Shown here piece by piece: positions 29,492-40,023 of a DNA stretch of 64,000 bases. Location of the stretch: the NCBI GenBank assembly GCA_013215825.1, contig JABSQN010000005.1:1-64000 (forward strand). Direction: 5' to 3'. The DNA is from Piscirickettsiaceae bacterium (GTDB lineage: Bacteria > Pseudomonadota > Gammaproteobacteria > Nitrosococcales > Methylophagaceae). The translations under genes were made by a program, and so were the position numbers. Position 1 is the first letter of the stretch. The number at the start of each line of letters is the position of its first letter. Under the pieces are notes generated by a model. The model was not told the DNA's origin, searched no databases, and was given only the letters and a program-made list of their open reading frames with translations.

Positions 29492-31774
29492 CTAAGTATT
29501 AGGAATGCTATTTCTCAAAATTCGACTTGCAGTTACCATGGCGGTGAGCGCGGGTTTAACTTCTTTCCAGCCACGAGTTTTTAGCCCACAGTCAGGGTTG
29601 ACCCATAGCCGTTCAGCAGGAATACGTTGTGCCGCTTTTTTCATTAACACGACAATTTGTTCCACCGTTGGGATATTGGGTGAGTGTATGTCATAAACAC
29701 CTGGTCCAATTTCATTGGGATAGTTAAATTCATTAAAGACATCGAGAAGCTCCATATCTGATCGCGAGGTTTCAATCGTGATCACATCGGCATCCATCTC
29801 AGCAATGGCTTCAATAATATCGTTGAATTCGGAGTAGCACATATGAGTGTGAATTTGCGTTTCATCACGCACGCCATTGGCACTTATTTTATAGCTATTT
29901 ACTGCCCAATCAAGATAGCTTTGCCATTGTGACTTACGTAATGGCAGGCCTTCTCGTAATGCAGCTTCATCAATTTGAATAATGCGAATGCCAGCCTTTT
30001 CTAAATCCAGTACTTCATCTCGTATTGCTAATGCTATTTGCTGACAGGTTTGTGAGCGCGGTTGATCATCACGTACAAACGACCAGTTTAAGATAGTGAC
30101 AGGTCCAGTGAGCATGCCTTTTACAGGTTTGTCACTTAATGATTGTGCATAACAAGCCCAATCGACGGTCATTGGATTTGGCCGTGAAATATCACCATAG
30201 ATGATCGGTGGTTTTACGCAACGAGAACCATAAGATTGTACCCAACCAAACTGGCTGAAGGTATAACCATCGAGTTTCTGACCAAAGTATTCAACCATGT
30301 CATTACGTTCTGCTTCACCATGAACGAGCACGTCTAAGCCGATGGCTTCTTGTTGTTCTATGCTGAATTTTATTTCATTTTTAATAAACTGTTGGTAACT
30401 GTTTTCATCTAATTTTCCTTGGCGAAATTGTTGCCGTGCTAGGCGAATTTCAGCTGTTTGTGGAAATGATCCTATTGTCGTCGTCGGAAATAAAGGTAAT
30501 TTAAATCGTTGTTTTTGAATTACAGCTCGTTGTAGATAAGGGCTTTGACGAGCTGTAAGTGAATGAGTGATTGCTGAAACACGTATTTTTACACGTGGAT
30601 TATGCACGCGAGGCGAGTGTTGTCGAGATTGTATAGCCATCTCATTAAGTATCAATTCTTCAGCAACAGCCTGTCTACCATCATTGAGTGCAGTAGATAA
30701 TGTGACTAATTCATCAAGCTTCTGCACTGCAAAGGCAAGCCAAGACTGAATTTCATCATCTAATTCTATTTCATTATCAAGATCGACGGGTACATGTAGC
30801 AATGAGCAGGAAGGGGCGAGCCAGAGCCGATCTTTTAAGCGTGATGCTAAAGGTTCTAACCAATCTAATGTAGCCGTAAGATCTGTTTTCCAGATATTAC
30901 GGCCATTAATAACACCTAGCGATAAAATTTTATGTGGCGCTAACCAGTCGACAATATTGGTAATTTCATCAAAGGCATTAATAGCATCAATATGTAGCCC
31001 CGCGACAGGAAGCTCACAAGCAAGATGTAAGTTTTCTTTTAATTCACCAAAATAGCTGGTTAACAACACGTTAATGGGTGTTTTATTTAAAGAAAAATAA
31101 GCCTGTTTTAGAGCATGCTGCCATTTTTTGTCGAGTTCTGTAACTAAAATAGGTTCATCAATTTGCACCCATTCAACCCCCTCCTCGGCTAAGGAAATTA
31201 ACAGTTGTTCGTAGATGGCAACGACACTATCTAATAACTCAAGCTTATCGCTATTATCTTTACTTTTTCCCAGCCAGAGATAACTGACAGGACCCAGAAG
31301 AACAGGCTTTACTTGAGGGTGATTTTTTTGGGCTTCTTTTACTTGTGCAATTAAATTATCAGCATACAAATGGAACTGTGTTTCAGCTGTGAATTCTGGC
31401 ACGATGTAATGATAATTAGTATCAAACCATTTGGTCATTTCACCTGCGGAAATATGCTGACACGTACTGTCTGATTGCGACTGTCCTCGTGCAACTTGGA
31501 AATAACGATCTAAATCGCTAGCCTTATTATCTGCGCGAGTAGGTAAGTTTCCTAGTAAAGCGCTGGTGTCTAGAACATGATCATAAAATGAAAAGTCACC
31601 AACGGGAATGAAATCGCACTGATGTTGTATTTGCCAATGTGATTGACGCAGGGCTCGCCCTACTTTTTGTAAAACATGTTGTGATGACTTGCCTTGCCAA
31701 TAAGATTCCAATGCAAATTTTAGTTCACGATTCTTACCGATTCTAGGGAAGCCGAGATTGTGCGTAGTGACCAT
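29492..31774 (-). CDS. metE: Cobalamin-independent methionine synthase MetE
   Basis: A 760-residue enzyme of normal length that methylates homocysteine with 5-methyltetrahydrofolate-triglutamate. The start [20 protein letters not shown] is diagnostic. The C-terminal catalytic half has [27 protein letters not shown] and [13 protein letters not shown], which hold the zinc-binding His and Cys. The frame extends to 31831, but the ATG at 31774 is the family start. It is divergent from metR. Confidence 0.97.
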   Translation of the reverse strand: MVTTHNLGFPRIGKNRELKFALESYWQGKSSQHVLQKVGRALRQSHWQIQHQCDFIPVGDFSFYDHVLDTSALLGNLPTRADNKASDLDRYFQVARGQSQSDSTCQHISAGEMTKWFDTNYHYIVPEFTAETQFHLYADNLIAQVKEAQKNHPQVKPVLLGPVSYLWLGKSKDNSDKLELLDSVVAIYEQLLISLAEEGVEWVQIDEPILVTELDKKWQHALKQAYFSLNKTPINVLLTSYFGELKENLHLACELPVAGLHIDAINAFDEITNIVDWLAPHKILSLGVINGRNIWKTDLTATLDWLEPLASRLKDRLWLAPSCSLLHVPVDLDNEIELDDEIQSWLAFAVQKLDELVTLSTALNDGRQAVAEELILNEMAIQSRQHSPRVHNPRVKIRVSAITHSLTARQSPYLQRAVIQKQRFKLPLFPTTTIGSFPQTAEIRLARQQFRQGKLDENSYQQFIKNEIKFSIEQQEAIGLDVLVHGEAERNDMVEYFGQKLDGYTFSQFGWVQSYGSRCVKPPIIYGDISRPNPMTVDWACYAQSLSDKPVKGMLTGPVTILNWSFVRDDQPRSQTCQQIALAIRDEVLDLEKAGIRIIQIDEAALREGLPLRKSQWQSYLDWAVNSYKISANGVRDETQIHTHMCYSEFNDIIEAIAEMDADVITIETSRSDMELLDVFNEFNYPNEIGPGVYDIHSPNIPTVEQIVVLMKKAAQRIPAERLWVNPDCGLKTRGWKEVKPALTAMVTASRILRNSIPNT

Positions 31775-31828
31775 GATGATACCTTTCGTGCTTGATGGAG
31801 AAAAACAGCTATTGTAAAGAAGCTTGTC

Positions 31829-31876
31829 CATGAGTAATAATGATGATTTTTAACGAATCTATGAAATATACTCATG
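31829..31876. promoter_or_regulatory. Inverted repeat in the metE-metR control region
   Basis: CATGAGTA at 31829-31836 is repeated inverted as TACTCATG at 31869-31876, which includes the metR start. TGAAATATACTCA at 31862-31874 resembles the MetR box TGAA-N5-TTCA with one mismatch. Both divergent promoters must lie in this 99-bp gap. Confidence 0.4.
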
Positions 31877-32749
31877 ATTGAGCGAGCGCATCTAAAAATA
31901 ATCCGGGCCCTTGACGACAATGGCTCTTTGACCGCCGCAGCGAATGCCTTATTTTTGACTCAACCGGCACTGTCACATCAAATACGGTATTTGGAAAAGA
32001 AATTGGCCGTGTCTTTGTGGCAGCGAGAAGGCCGACAATTACGATTAACACCGGCTGGTGAGGTGTTACTTCAAGTTTCCAGACAAGTCTTGCCAGTATT
32101 GGAACAAACAGAGAAAACCTTGCAGGCTTATGGTGAGGGGCGGCAAGGAGTGCTACGTATTGGCGTCGAGTGTCATCCTTGTTATCAGTGGTTAAAAGGT
32201 ATTCTGGCTGATTTTTTGGTCACATTGCCGGCAATGGATGTTGATATTGTTAATAAGTTCCAGTTTTCAGGGTTGGAGGGCTTACTTAATCATCATGTCG
32301 ATTTATTAGTCACTCCTGATATTGTGAAAAAAGAGGGCATTGTTTATCAGTCGTTATTTGATTATGAGTTAGTGTTGTTGGTCGCTAAGTCGCATCATTT
32401 GTCGAGAAATGTATTTATTAGTGCTGAGAAATTAAGCGATGAAACCCTGCTTACTTTTCCTATTGCACATGATCGACTTGATATTTTTACCCGGTTTTTA
32501 CTGCCTGCATCGATTAATCCAAAAACCAAGGCGATAGAATCACTGGATATTATGGTGCAAATGGTTGGATTAGATCGCGGTGTAACGGTGTTACCTGCAT
32601 GGTTGGCAGAAGAATATTGTCAGAAATTACCAGTGGCAACAGTACGTTTGGGGCGAAAAGGCTTGGCTAAAACCTTATTTGCCGCAATGCGACAGGCTGA
32701 TGTGGATATTAATTATATACAGACGTTTATTCAGTTAGGACAACAGTAA
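31874..32749 (+). CDS. metR: LysR-family regulator MetR
   Basis: A 291-residue regulator with an N-terminal winged helix (LTAAANALFLTQPALSHQIR) and an effector domain of the MetR type (GVLRIGVECHPCYQWLKGIL). MetR senses homocysteine and activates metE. The divergent arrangement with metE is the classical one. The start is ATG at 31874. Confidence 0.95.
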   Translation: MIERAHLKIIRALDDNGSLTAAANALFLTQPALSHQIRYLEKKLAVSLWQREGRQLRLTPAGEVLLQVSRQVLPVLEQTEKTLQAYGEGRQGVLRIGVECHPCYQWLKGILADFLVTLPAMDVDIVNKFQFSGLEGLLNHHVDLLVTPDIVKKEGIVYQSLFDYELVLLVAKSHHLSRNVFISAEKLSDETLLTFPIAHDRLDIFTRFLLPASINPKTKAIESLDIMVQMVGLDRGVTVLPAWLAEEYCQKLPVATVRLGRKGLAKTLFAAMRQADVDINYIQTFIQLGQQ

Positions 32750-32758
32750 TTTCAGTTA

Positions 32759-33556
32759 TTATTCATCCAATATCCGACGTAATATTGTACGGATAGAGTG
32801 AGGATCAAAAGGTTTGTCACATATTGCAGAGACGCCCGCTTGTTGTACATTGCTAAGGCGTGTTTCATCATTTTCACTGGAGACCATTAAGATTGGGATA
32901 AAGCTGTCATTCATGTCCTTACGGATATATTCTATTAACTCTAGTCCATCCATTTCTGGCATATTGAGGTCGGTGACAATAAGGTCAAAGTGGGTTTCAC
33001 GAAGTTTATCTATTGCTTCAAGGCCGTTTTTTGCCAGAGTCAAATATTGAATACCCATATTAGTCAAAATACGCTTAATTTGATTGCGGGCTGTGAGGCT
33101 ATCATCAACGACTAAGACCTGTAATTCGGTAACTTCATAGTTTTCTAATTCTAATTCGTTCGTATCAAGATAATCGACTGTGGTAATCAGGGCATTTTTA
33201 AGATCTTGGTGATCAAAAGGTTTTGGCAGAATAGCGGTAACACCCGCTTGTCGAATGGGATCAAGTGCTTTAAATCTAGTTTCGCTTGAAACAAGCATAA
33301 AGTTAATGTCTTGTAGCGTGTCAGAATTACGCATCGTGGTGATTAAGTCGGTAGCAGACATATCGGGTAAATACATGGCGCTGATAACAAGATCGGGCGG
33401 GTATTGCTTCATAAACTTGAGCGCTTCTTCACCTGTTGATGCACCTTCAACATTATTAACGCCTTCTTCTTGCAGATGTGATTGGATTATTTTTCGTTGC
33501 ATGGTTGATGGTTCAATCAACAAGATGGCGAGTTCACTTATGTTTATTGATGGCAT
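32759..33556 (-). CDS. Double receiver-domain response regulator
   Basis: A 265-residue protein made of two CheY-like domains without output domain. The second (about 142-265) is complete: VLVVDDSLTARNQIKRIL, phosphoacceptor Asp in FDLIVTDLNMPEMDG, Lys in CDKPFD. The first (about 8-125) has LLIEPSTMQRK instead of the acidic pair and DLVISAMYLPDM with Ala where the phosphoacceptor Asp belongs, so it is a pseudo-receiver. Similar REC-REC proteins act in chemotaxis-like or motility signalling. The partner kinase is not in the window. Confidence 0.88.
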   Translation of the reverse strand: MPSINISELAILLIEPSTMQRKIIQSHLQEEGVNNVEGASTGEEALKFMKQYPPDLVISAMYLPDMSATDLITTMRNSDTLQDINFMLVSSETRFKALDPIRQAGVTAILPKPFDHQDLKNALITTVDYLDTNELELENYEVTELQVLVVDDSLTARNQIKRILTNMGIQYLTLAKNGLEAIDKLRETHFDLIVTDLNMPEMDGLELIEYIRKDMNDSFIPILMVSSENDETRLSNVQQAGVSAICDKPFDPHSIRTILRRILDE

Positions 33557-33571
33557 CGTGTAATTCCGTAA

Positions 33572-34126
33572 TTAAGCTGGACGAACCAGCTCGATTTCAA
33601 CTGTATGACGTGTTGTATGATCGGTAAGGTATTCAATGATTGCTAAGGCAAAGTCCATTGCTGTGCCAGGGCCCTTTGAGGTTAATATCTCACCATCTAT
33701 AACAACAGCATCATTAGATAGATGAATATTTGGCCATTGTTTCGCATCTAAAACACCGGGATAGCAGGTCGCTTTCTTATCATCGAGCAGCCCTGCAGTA
33801 GCCAATACAAGTGGTGCCGCGCAAATAGCGGCAATGGCTTTGTTAGATTGATGCAATCGTTTTAAGATGGCATGAATATGTGGATCACCATTAAGATGTG
33901 TTGTGCCTGGCATTCCGCCAGGTAATATGATCATGTCAAAATTATCGTAAAGCACATTCTCTAAGCGTGTATCGGCAGTTAAATGAACACCTTGACTAGC
34001 GGTGATCGTTTGCGAGCCTAAGCTAGCGGTTACAACAGTAATATCTGCACGACGTAACAAATCAATAAGCGTGACGGCTTCGAGTGCTTCACATCCTTCA
34101 GCAAGAGGTATTAATACAGTAGGCAT
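33572..34126 (-). CDS. DJ-1/PfpI-family protein (YajL/ThiJ type)
   Basis: A 184-residue alpha/beta protein. VLIPLAEGCEALEAVTLIDL has the conserved Glu, and AAICAAPLVLATAGLL the nucleophilic elbow Cys near residue 106. The family includes DJ-1, YajL and glyoxalase III-like deglycases that protect against reactive carbonyls. This activity could matter in a formaldehyde-using cell, but this is inference. Confidence 0.9.
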   Translation of the reverse strand: MPTVLIPLAEGCEALEAVTLIDLLRRADITVVTASLGSQTITASQGVHLTADTRLENVLYDNFDMIILPGGMPGTTHLNGDPHIHAILKRLHQSNKAIAAICAAPLVLATAGLLDDKKATCYPGVLDAKQWPNIHLSNDAVVIDGEILTSKGPGTAMDFALAIIEYLTDHTTRHTVEIELVRPA

Positions 34127-34147
34127 GATTATCTACTCCTTCGCCTT

Positions 34148-35467
34148 TTAAGGATTAAGGATGTTAATTCCTTTTAGCAGATTGAGTGCTTGTGATAATG
34201 GGTAGTCTGTAATGGCAAGCGGTATTGTCTTCTCCTCACTTTTATCTTCTGTAACCGCATCTTCAGTCTCGTCTTTTTCTTCTGCATTGCCATTTTCAAG
34301 ATGCTTGGATAAATCGCGTTCTCGTAGTGGTGAGAAGTCACTTTTCTCCGATGATGAGATTTTAAGGCGTTCAATTTTAATATCAGGAACTATACCTTCT
34401 GCTTGAATTGAACGACCTGACGGTGTGTAATAGCGAGCTGTTGTCATCTTGACTGCTGTGTTATCTGTTAAAGGCATCACGGTTTGAACCGAGCCTTTGC
34501 CGAATGTTTTTGAGCCAACAATCACCGCCCGATGATGATCTTGCAATGCACCAGCCACGATTTCTGAAGCAGAAGCCGAGCCACCATTGACTAAGACAAT
34601 TAGAGGCGCACCTTTTAGAATGTCATTAGGTTTAGCATTAAACTTTTGCTTAGAATCTTTAACGCGACCATCTGTATAAACAATCAAACCTTTAGTAATA
34701 AACGCATCAGAGACATCAACAGCGGCAGTAAGCAAGCCGCCAGGATTGTTACGTAAGTCTAAAACAAGTCCTTTTAATGCGCCGTCATTTTCTATTTTAA
34801 GTGCATCAATGGCTTCTTTTAGGCTGGCCGCGGTACGAGATGCAAACGTACTAATTCGAACATAACCATAGCCGGGTTCTAGCATGCGTTGTTTGACACT
34901 TTTAACTTTAATAACCGCACGTATTAGTTCGATTTTTAGGGGTCTATTTTCACCATCTCTTATGATTGTAAGTAAGATCTTACTATCAGGTTCGCCCCGC
35001 ATTATATCTACCGCATCATTTAGCGTCATGCCTTTTACAGGGGTATCATTTAGTCGAATAATTAAGTCACCAGAAAGGATGCCCGCTTGTGCCGCAGGCG
35101 TGTCATCAATCGGAGATACTACTTTAACAAAACCATCTTCCATCGTGACTTCAATACCAAGCCCGCCAAATTCGCCCGAGGTGCCTTCGCGAAGTTCTTT
35201 AAAGTCGTCAAAATCAAGGTATGCTGAATGAGGGTCAAGCCCTGATAACATGCCTCGAATGGCATTTTGTAAGAGTTCTTTATCTTCTACATCTTCGACA
35301 TAATTACTTTTTATGCGGCCAAAAACTTCAGAAAAAGCTCTGAGATCATCAAGTGGGAGATCGGGCTTGCTCGGTTTGTCGGCAAATACCATCTGACCAA
35401 ATATTAGCGTGGCACCTAATATGGCACCTGCACTAATTAATCCTAGATCGCGTTTAAAAAAACTCAT
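34148..35467 (-). CDS. ctpA: Carboxy-terminal processing protease (S41 family)
   Basis: A 439-residue periplasmic serine protease. An N-terminal membrane anchor or signal (about 8-29) is followed by a PDZ domain (FGGLGIEVTMEDGFVKVVSP, about 97-180) and the S41 core with Ser in GGSASASEIVAG and Lys in KTFGKGSVQTV. An acidic C-terminal linker near 380-410 precedes the end. It lies between a DJ-1 gene and envC; envC-ctpA order is common in proteobacteria and points to peptidoglycan hydrolase control. Confidence 0.95.
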   Translation of the reverse strand: MSFFKRDLGLISAGAILGATLIFGQMVFADKPSKPDLPLDDLRAFSEVFGRIKSNYVEDVEDKELLQNAIRGMLSGLDPHSAYLDFDDFKELREGTSGEFGGLGIEVTMEDGFVKVVSPIDDTPAAQAGILSGDLIIRLNDTPVKGMTLNDAVDIMRGEPDSKILLTIIRDGENRPLKIELIRAVIKVKSVKQRMLEPGYGYVRISTFASRTAASLKEAIDALKIENDGALKGLVLDLRNNPGGLLTAAVDVSDAFITKGLIVYTDGRVKDSKQKFNAKPNDILKGAPLIVLVNGGSASASEIVAGALQDHHRAVIVGSKTFGKGSVQTVMPLTDNTAVKMTTARYYTPSGRSIQAEGIVPDIKIERLKISSSEKSDFSPLRERDLSKHLENGNAEEKDETEDAVTEDKSEEKTIPLAITDYPLSQALNLLKGINILNP

Positions 35468-35490
35468 AACCTTTCCTTCAAATATTATTA

Positions 35491-36630
35491 CTAACCGTGT
35501 CTACCTAACCATTTACTTGGGTTGGTTGGGCTTCCTTTATGTCTTATTTCAAAATATAAGCCAATGTACTGACGAATACCTTTGTCACCGCTTAATGCGA
35601 TAAGTTCGCGGGCATTGACCGTGTCCCCTACTCCTTTGAGTAAGGATTGATTATTGCCATAGAGGGTCATATATTGATCGCCGTGATCGATAATTAATAA
35701 CAAACCAAAGCCTCGTAACCAATCAGAAAATACAATACGACCTGATGCGCTAGCAATTACCTCTTTCCCCGCAGGCGCTTTTATCATAATGCCTTGCCAT
35801 GTGAGTTTACCAAGATTTCGCGAGCTACCATAGCGAGCAGTCACTTTTCCTTTGATTGGCCAAGGTAATGCGCCCTTGTTTTTGGCAAATTTAGTTGATT
35901 GTATTTTTGTCTGTTTGGCTAATGACGTTGTTTGTTTTTTCTGGCTAATTGACTTGAAGACTGCTTGTAATGATTGTTCTTCCTCATGCAGAGCAGATAG
36001 GCGCGTAGCTTGAGAATCTAATTTTGAATCCAGTTGTTTTAGCGTTGCTAAGCGTTGCTTATTTTGCGATTTTAGTTTTTCCTGTTGCTCTTGCCGCTGG
36101 TTATAAAGCTGTTGATGACGCTGTTGAGCCGCGGTTAATTGTTGTTGATCTTGAGTTAAAGATTGCAGAGCTGTCGCTATCTTTATAAGTTGTTGTTGGC
36201 GTGCTTGATGGAAATAGTGAAAATAGACTTTTGAGCGACTGAGCTTGGCAAGATCAGACTGATTTAATAATACTTTTAGGTAATTAGGTTGAGCGCTGAA
36301 ATAGGCCGCTCGAAGTTGCTCATTAAGTGCTTGCTGTTGTGTGGCTAATGATTTGTTTTGTTGCTGTTGCTGTTGTTTGATCTGTTTTAATTGCGTGCTT
36401 TGTTGTTGTAACTGTTGATTGAGTTTATGTAGTTCACGATTGAGTTTAGAGACCGCCCTACTTTGCTTTTTTAGTTGTTGGTAAAGTTCGTTCTTGCTTA
36501 CTTTAGTTTTATTTAACTTTTCGGCAAGGGATTGAATTTCAATTTGTACATTTTCTAGGCGATTAGATTGTGAATCTGCCCAAGAATGCGAGATGTTCAA
36601 GAGTAATAAAAGAGAAAACAACAACTTCAT
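35491..36630 (-). CDS. envC: Murein hydrolase activator EnvC
   Basis: A 379-residue periplasmic protein with signal peptide MKLLFSLLLLLNISHSWA, a long Gln-rich coiled coil (about 20-235) and a LytM domain (about 255-375). The LytM domain lacks the full zinc-ligand set (IIDHGDQYMTLYGN and LYFEIRHKGSPTNP), as in EnvC, which activates amidases rather than cutting peptidoglycan itself. It is followed by ctpA and preceded by gpmI with an 11-bp gap. Confidence 0.94.
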   Translation of the reverse strand: MKLLFSLLLLLNISHSWADSQSNRLENVQIEIQSLAEKLNKTKVSKNELYQQLKKQSRAVSKLNRELHKLNQQLQQQSTQLKQIKQQQQQQNKSLATQQQALNEQLRAAYFSAQPNYLKVLLNQSDLAKLSRSKVYFHYFHQARQQQLIKIATALQSLTQDQQQLTAAQQRHQQLYNQRQEQQEKLKSQNKQRLATLKQLDSKLDSQATRLSALHEEEQSLQAVFKSISQKKQTTSLAKQTKIQSTKFAKNKGALPWPIKGKVTARYGSSRNLGKLTWQGIMIKAPAGKEVIASASGRIVFSDWLRGFGLLLIIDHGDQYMTLYGNNQSLLKGVGDTVNARELIALSGDKGIRQYIGLYFEIRHKGSPTNPSKWLGRHG

Positions 36631-36641
36631 GGAATAAAAAA

Positions 36642-38192
36642 TTAACGGTCGATTTCGTCTAATTTAACGAGTAAGTGCTGGCCCATTTCATCAGGGATCG
36701 GTAAATTCATCAATGATAATAATGTGGGTGCAATATCCGCCAAAGAACCTTGATCAACACACGATGCTACACGACCTGCATAGATGAGTGGTACGGGATT
36801 ATGGGTGTGGGCGGTATGAGCTTGACCAGACTTTTCATCCATCATCAATTCAGCATTTCCATGATCAGCAGTCAGCAGCATTTCACCGCCGACTTGTTTT
36901 AAGGCTGACCAAACGCGACCTAGGCAGTTATCTAATGTTTCAACGGCCTTAACTGCGGCGTCATAGTTACCGCTATGTCCCACCATATCGGCATTGGCAA
37001 AGTTACAGATAATTAGGTCATATTTGCTGCTGTGGATTGCTTTGACCAATTGTTCTGCTACTTCTGCGGCACTCATGCTGGGTTGCAAGTCATAGGTTTC
37101 AACATCGGGTGATGGTATTAAAATTCGATCTTCACCTTCAAATGGGTCATCTCGTCCACCATTAAAGAAGAAGGTGACATGCGCATATTTCTCGGTTTCA
37201 GCAATTCTAAGTTGACGCAAGCCCAGTGACGATACATATTCACCTAATACGTTATTAAGTTTCTCGGATGGAAAGGCAACCGGTACTTTAAAGTCTTTTT
37301 TGTATTCTGTTAATGTGATGAACGACGCTAAATCAATGTGTCGCTCACGTTCAAAATTATCAAAGTCAGGATCGATAAAGCTATTGGTAAGTTCACGGGC
37401 GCGATCAGAGCGGAAGTTCATAAAGATCATGACATCGCCGTCTTCGACTTTTATTGCGGTGCCAGTAGAAATACTGGTGGCTTTAACAAACTCATCTGTT
37501 TCGTCACGTTGGTAGGCCATTTCGAGTGCTGAGCTAGCATTTTCAGCCTGAAACTCCCCTTCTCCCTCAGTAATCACACGATAAGCTTTGCTGACTCGGT
37601 TCCAGCGCTGGTCGCGATCTAAGGCATAAAAGCGTCCTATTATTGATGCAATCTGACCGCCGCCAAGCTGTTTAAACTTGGCTTCCATTGCTTCAATTGA
37701 AGCTTGAGCACTTTTAGGAGGTGTATCTCGACCATCGAGAAAGGCGTGAACATAGACTTTTTTAACGCCGCGTTGAAGTGCTAATTCAACCATGGCTTGA
37801 ATATGATCTTCGTGGCTGTGTACACCACCGGGTGATAATAGACCTAAAATGTGAATTGCTTTGTCATTGTCTAATGCTTGATCAACGGCATGGGTTAGTG
37901 TCTGATTACTAAAGAATGAGCCAGTACGAATGGCGCGACTAATACGGGTGAATTCTTGATACACCACTCGTCCAGCACCAATATTAAGGTGGCCGACTTC
38001 TGAGTTGCCCATTTGATCGCTAGGTAAACCAACACCCGCACCAGAGGCACTAATTAACGTGTGCGGGTAGTCTTGCCACAAATGATCCCAGACAGGTGTG
38101 TTTGCAGCATGAATTGCATTGTATTTTGGATCTTCACTGTAACCCCAGCCATCTAAAATAATTAGCGCTAATGGGCGGTGAGGGTGGTTCAT
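36642..38192 (-). CDS. gpmI: 2,3-bisphosphoglycerate-independent phosphoglycerate mutase
   Basis: A 516-residue manganese enzyme of glycolysis and gluconeogenesis. [14 protein letters not shown] has the first metal Asp, [17 protein letters not shown] the phosphorylated Ser, and LTADHGNAE with [10 protein letters not shown] the other metal ligands. Length is normal. The order gpmI-envC-ctpA is conserved in many gammaproteobacteria. Confidence 0.97.
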   Translation of the reverse strand: MNHPHRPLALIILDGWGYSEDPKYNAIHAANTPVWDHLWQDYPHTLISASGAGVGLPSDQMGNSEVGHLNIGAGRVVYQEFTRISRAIRTGSFFSNQTLTHAVDQALDNDKAIHILGLLSPGGVHSHEDHIQAMVELALQRGVKKVYVHAFLDGRDTPPKSAQASIEAMEAKFKQLGGGQIASIIGRFYALDRDQRWNRVSKAYRVITEGEGEFQAENASSALEMAYQRDETDEFVKATSISTGTAIKVEDGDVMIFMNFRSDRARELTNSFIDPDFDNFERERHIDLASFITLTEYKKDFKVPVAFPSEKLNNVLGEYVSSLGLRQLRIAETEKYAHVTFFFNGGRDDPFEGEDRILIPSPDVETYDLQPSMSAAEVAEQLVKAIHSSKYDLIICNFANADMVGHSGNYDAAVKAVETLDNCLGRVWSALKQVGGEMLLTADHGNAELMMDEKSGQAHTAHTHNPVPLIYAGRVASCVDQGSLADIAPTLLSLMNLPIPDEMGQHLLVKLDEIDR

Positions 38193-38459
38193 AGAATCAT
38201 CCTTATAGGCTGAAGAGAAATAGAAGAATTAACGAATAATACTTGGAGTTTAAAACATCTAGTGATGCTGTTGCAAAACTTTACGATAGCGCGTTCTATG
38301 GTGTGTTTTTTTCTCAAGTTTTTATGCTCAAAGTAATTCTAGGACCCTTAGTTACGTGTCGTGTTTGAGCGCCAAGTTCTAGGCAACACATGTCATGATG
38401 ATCAATGCCGTGTATTATATGGGCTTTTGTGGCAAAGTGCAGTCACGTAAATCATTTTG

Positions 38460-38786
38460 GTGAATAGAGTGGTCGAGTTGGTAGAAACAAAATTTATTGG
38501 AAAAGACAGTGATATTGCACGCGCGGCTTTTTCTTTAAAGGCAATGTCGCACCCTTTACGCTTGAAGATTTTATGCGTTGTCGGTGAGCAAGAATTGGCC
38601 GTACAGGATATTGTGAAGCATGTAGGGACGACACAAAGTAATGTGTCACAACATTTAGCAAAATTAAGAGAAAAAGATATTTTAGCATCACGACGTGATG
38701 CTAATCGTATTTATTATCGTGTAAAAGATGAGCGCACATTGCGCTTGATTGAAATGATGCGTGATGTATTCTGCTCAGCAGAGTAA
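38460..38786 (+). CDS. ArsR-family transcription regulator
   Basis: A protein of about 108 residues with a winged helix: FSLKAMSHPLRLKILCVVGE, then VGTTQSNVSQHLAKLREKDI, the recognition helix, and the wing SRRDANRIYYRV. The effector is unknown; no metal-binding CxC motif is seen next to the recognition helix, though one Cys follows LKIL and one is near the end. It is followed by a rhodanese gene, as for sulfur- or redox-responding members. The start is uncertain: TTG at 38457, GTG at 38460 and GTG at 38469 are all possible. Confidence 0.88.
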   Translation: MNRVVELVETKFIGKDSDIARAAFSLKAMSHPLRLKILCVVGEQELAVQDIVKHVGTTQSNVSQHLAKLREKDILASRRDANRIYYRVKDERTLRLIEMMRDVFCSAE

Positions 38787-38808
38787 TAATTAATTTTTAA
38801 GGGTAAGA

Positions 38809-39228
38809 ATGGAAAATTTAGGTGAATTTATTGTTAATCATTGGGTATTAGCGACACTATTTGTTGTTTTGACTTCATTGGTGATGTCGGGTTCGTTAAA
38901 TAGCAAACTGGCGGGGATGACAGCTATTGACGCAGCAGAAGCTGTGCAAATCATAAACCAACAAAATGGTCTTTTCTTAGATATTCGTGAAGTATCTGAG
39001 TTTGCTAAAGAGCATATTGCGGACTCAAAAAATATACCTTTATCAAAATTGGCAGATGAAAGTAGTACGTTAAAAGATCAAGCGCAGGCGATTATTTTAG
39101 TGTGTGCGAGTGGCCAGCGAACAAGCGCTGCGGCAAAACAATTACGCAAACAAGGCTTTTCTAATATTTATGCACTAAAAGGTGGATTAAATACTTGGAA
39201 AGAAGCCAAACTGCCCTTATTTAGTTAA
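38809..39228 (+). CDS. Membrane-anchored rhodanese-domain protein
   Basis: A 139-residue protein with an N-terminal membrane helix (about 11-27) and one rhodanese domain. FLDIREVSEFAKEHIADSKN is the first signature and LVCASGQRTSAAAKQLRKQG has the active Cys loop. Sulfurtransferase activity is likely; the physiological donor is unknown. It precedes grxC and secB, an order seen in many gammaproteobacteria. Confidence 0.92.
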   Translation: MENLGEFIVNHWVLATLFVVLTSLVMSGSLNSKLAGMTAIDAAEAVQIINQQNGLFLDIREVSEFAKEHIADSKNIPLSKLADESSTLKDQAQAIILVCASGQRTSAAAKQLRKQGFSNIYALKGGLNTWKEAKLPLFS

Positions 39229-39245
39229 AGTTAGAGAACAAGAAA

Positions 39246-39503
39246 TTGGCTAGCGTTGTTATTTATTCATCAGGATTGTGTCCTTATTGCACAATGGCGA
39301 AGCAATTTTTGACGCGTAAAGGTATTGAGTTCGACGAAATTCGTATTGATATTGATCCAACAAAACGCCAAGAGATGATGGGGAAAAGTCGGCAACGAAC
39401 AGTACCGCAGATATTTATAAATAATGATGCTATAGGCGGGTATACCGATCTAATAGCGCTTGAAAAAACGAATCGATTGGACGGCTTGCTGGCCCAATCA
39501 TAA
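39246..39503 (+). CDS. grxC: Glutaredoxin 3
   Basis: An 85-residue thioredoxin-fold protein with the active site SSGLCPYCTMAKQFL and the glutathione-binding TVPQIFIN and IGGYTDL motifs. The start is TTG at 39246, since no ATG lies before VVIYSSG. It reduces mixed disulfides with glutathione and could serve the peroxiredoxin/Gor system. Confidence 0.95.
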   Translation: MASVVIYSSGLCPYCTMAKQFLTRKGIEFDEIRIDIDPTKRQEMMGKSRQRTVPQIFINNDAIGGYTDLIALEKTNRLDGLLAQS

Positions 39504-39526
39504 TATTAAAGTTTTAAGGAAATATA

Positions 39527-40006
39527 ATGGCTGAAGAAAACGGATCAACAGAAGAGCAACAAGCACGCTTTGTTATTCAAAAAATTTACACAAAAGACAT
39601 TTCTTTTGAAACGCCAAACTCACCGGAAATTTTCCGTGAAGAATGGAAACCTGAGTTAGATCTACAACTAGGCAATGAATACGTACGCATTGATGACGAT
39701 AATCATGAGATTACGTTAACAGTGACAGTGACTGCAAAAGTAGACGATAAAGTTGCTTTCTTAGTTGAAGTTAAACAAGCGGGTGTTTTCTCTTTAACAG
39801 GCTATAGTGACCAAGAAATGGGTCCTTTAGTCGGTAGTTATTGCCCGAATACATTATTCCCATTCGCACGTGAAGTTATTTCAGATGTTGTGTTGAAAGG
39901 TGGTTTCCCACAATTAGTATTAGCGCCTGTTAACTTTGATGCTTTATATATGAATCAAATTGAGCAAGGTAAAAAAGCCGCTGCTGCTAAAGAAACAAAA
40001 CACTAA
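39527..40006 (+). CDS. secB: Protein-export chaperone SecB
   Basis: A 159-residue chaperone that keeps precursors unfolded and hands them to SecA. FVIQKIYTKDISFETPNSPE and CPNTLFPFAREVISDVVLKG are the signatures of SecB. RBS AAGGAAA precedes the ATG. It lies between grxC and gpsA, the classical order. Confidence 0.97.
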   Translation: MAEENGSTEEQQARFVIQKIYTKDISFETPNSPEIFREEWKPELDLQLGNEYVRIDDDNHEITLTVTVTAKVDDKVAFLVEVKQAGVFSLTGYSDQEMGPLVGSYCPNTLFPFAREVISDVVLKGGFPQLVLAPVNFDALYMNQIEQGKKAAAAKETKH

Positions 40007-40023
40007 ACGCGAAAGTTTATACC

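Noticed and set aside
38193-38456. A possible gene or small RNA between gpmI and the ArsR gene
   Set aside because: No credible frame and no strong hairpin or terminator could be seen; it is most likely just the promoter region of the ArsR operon.
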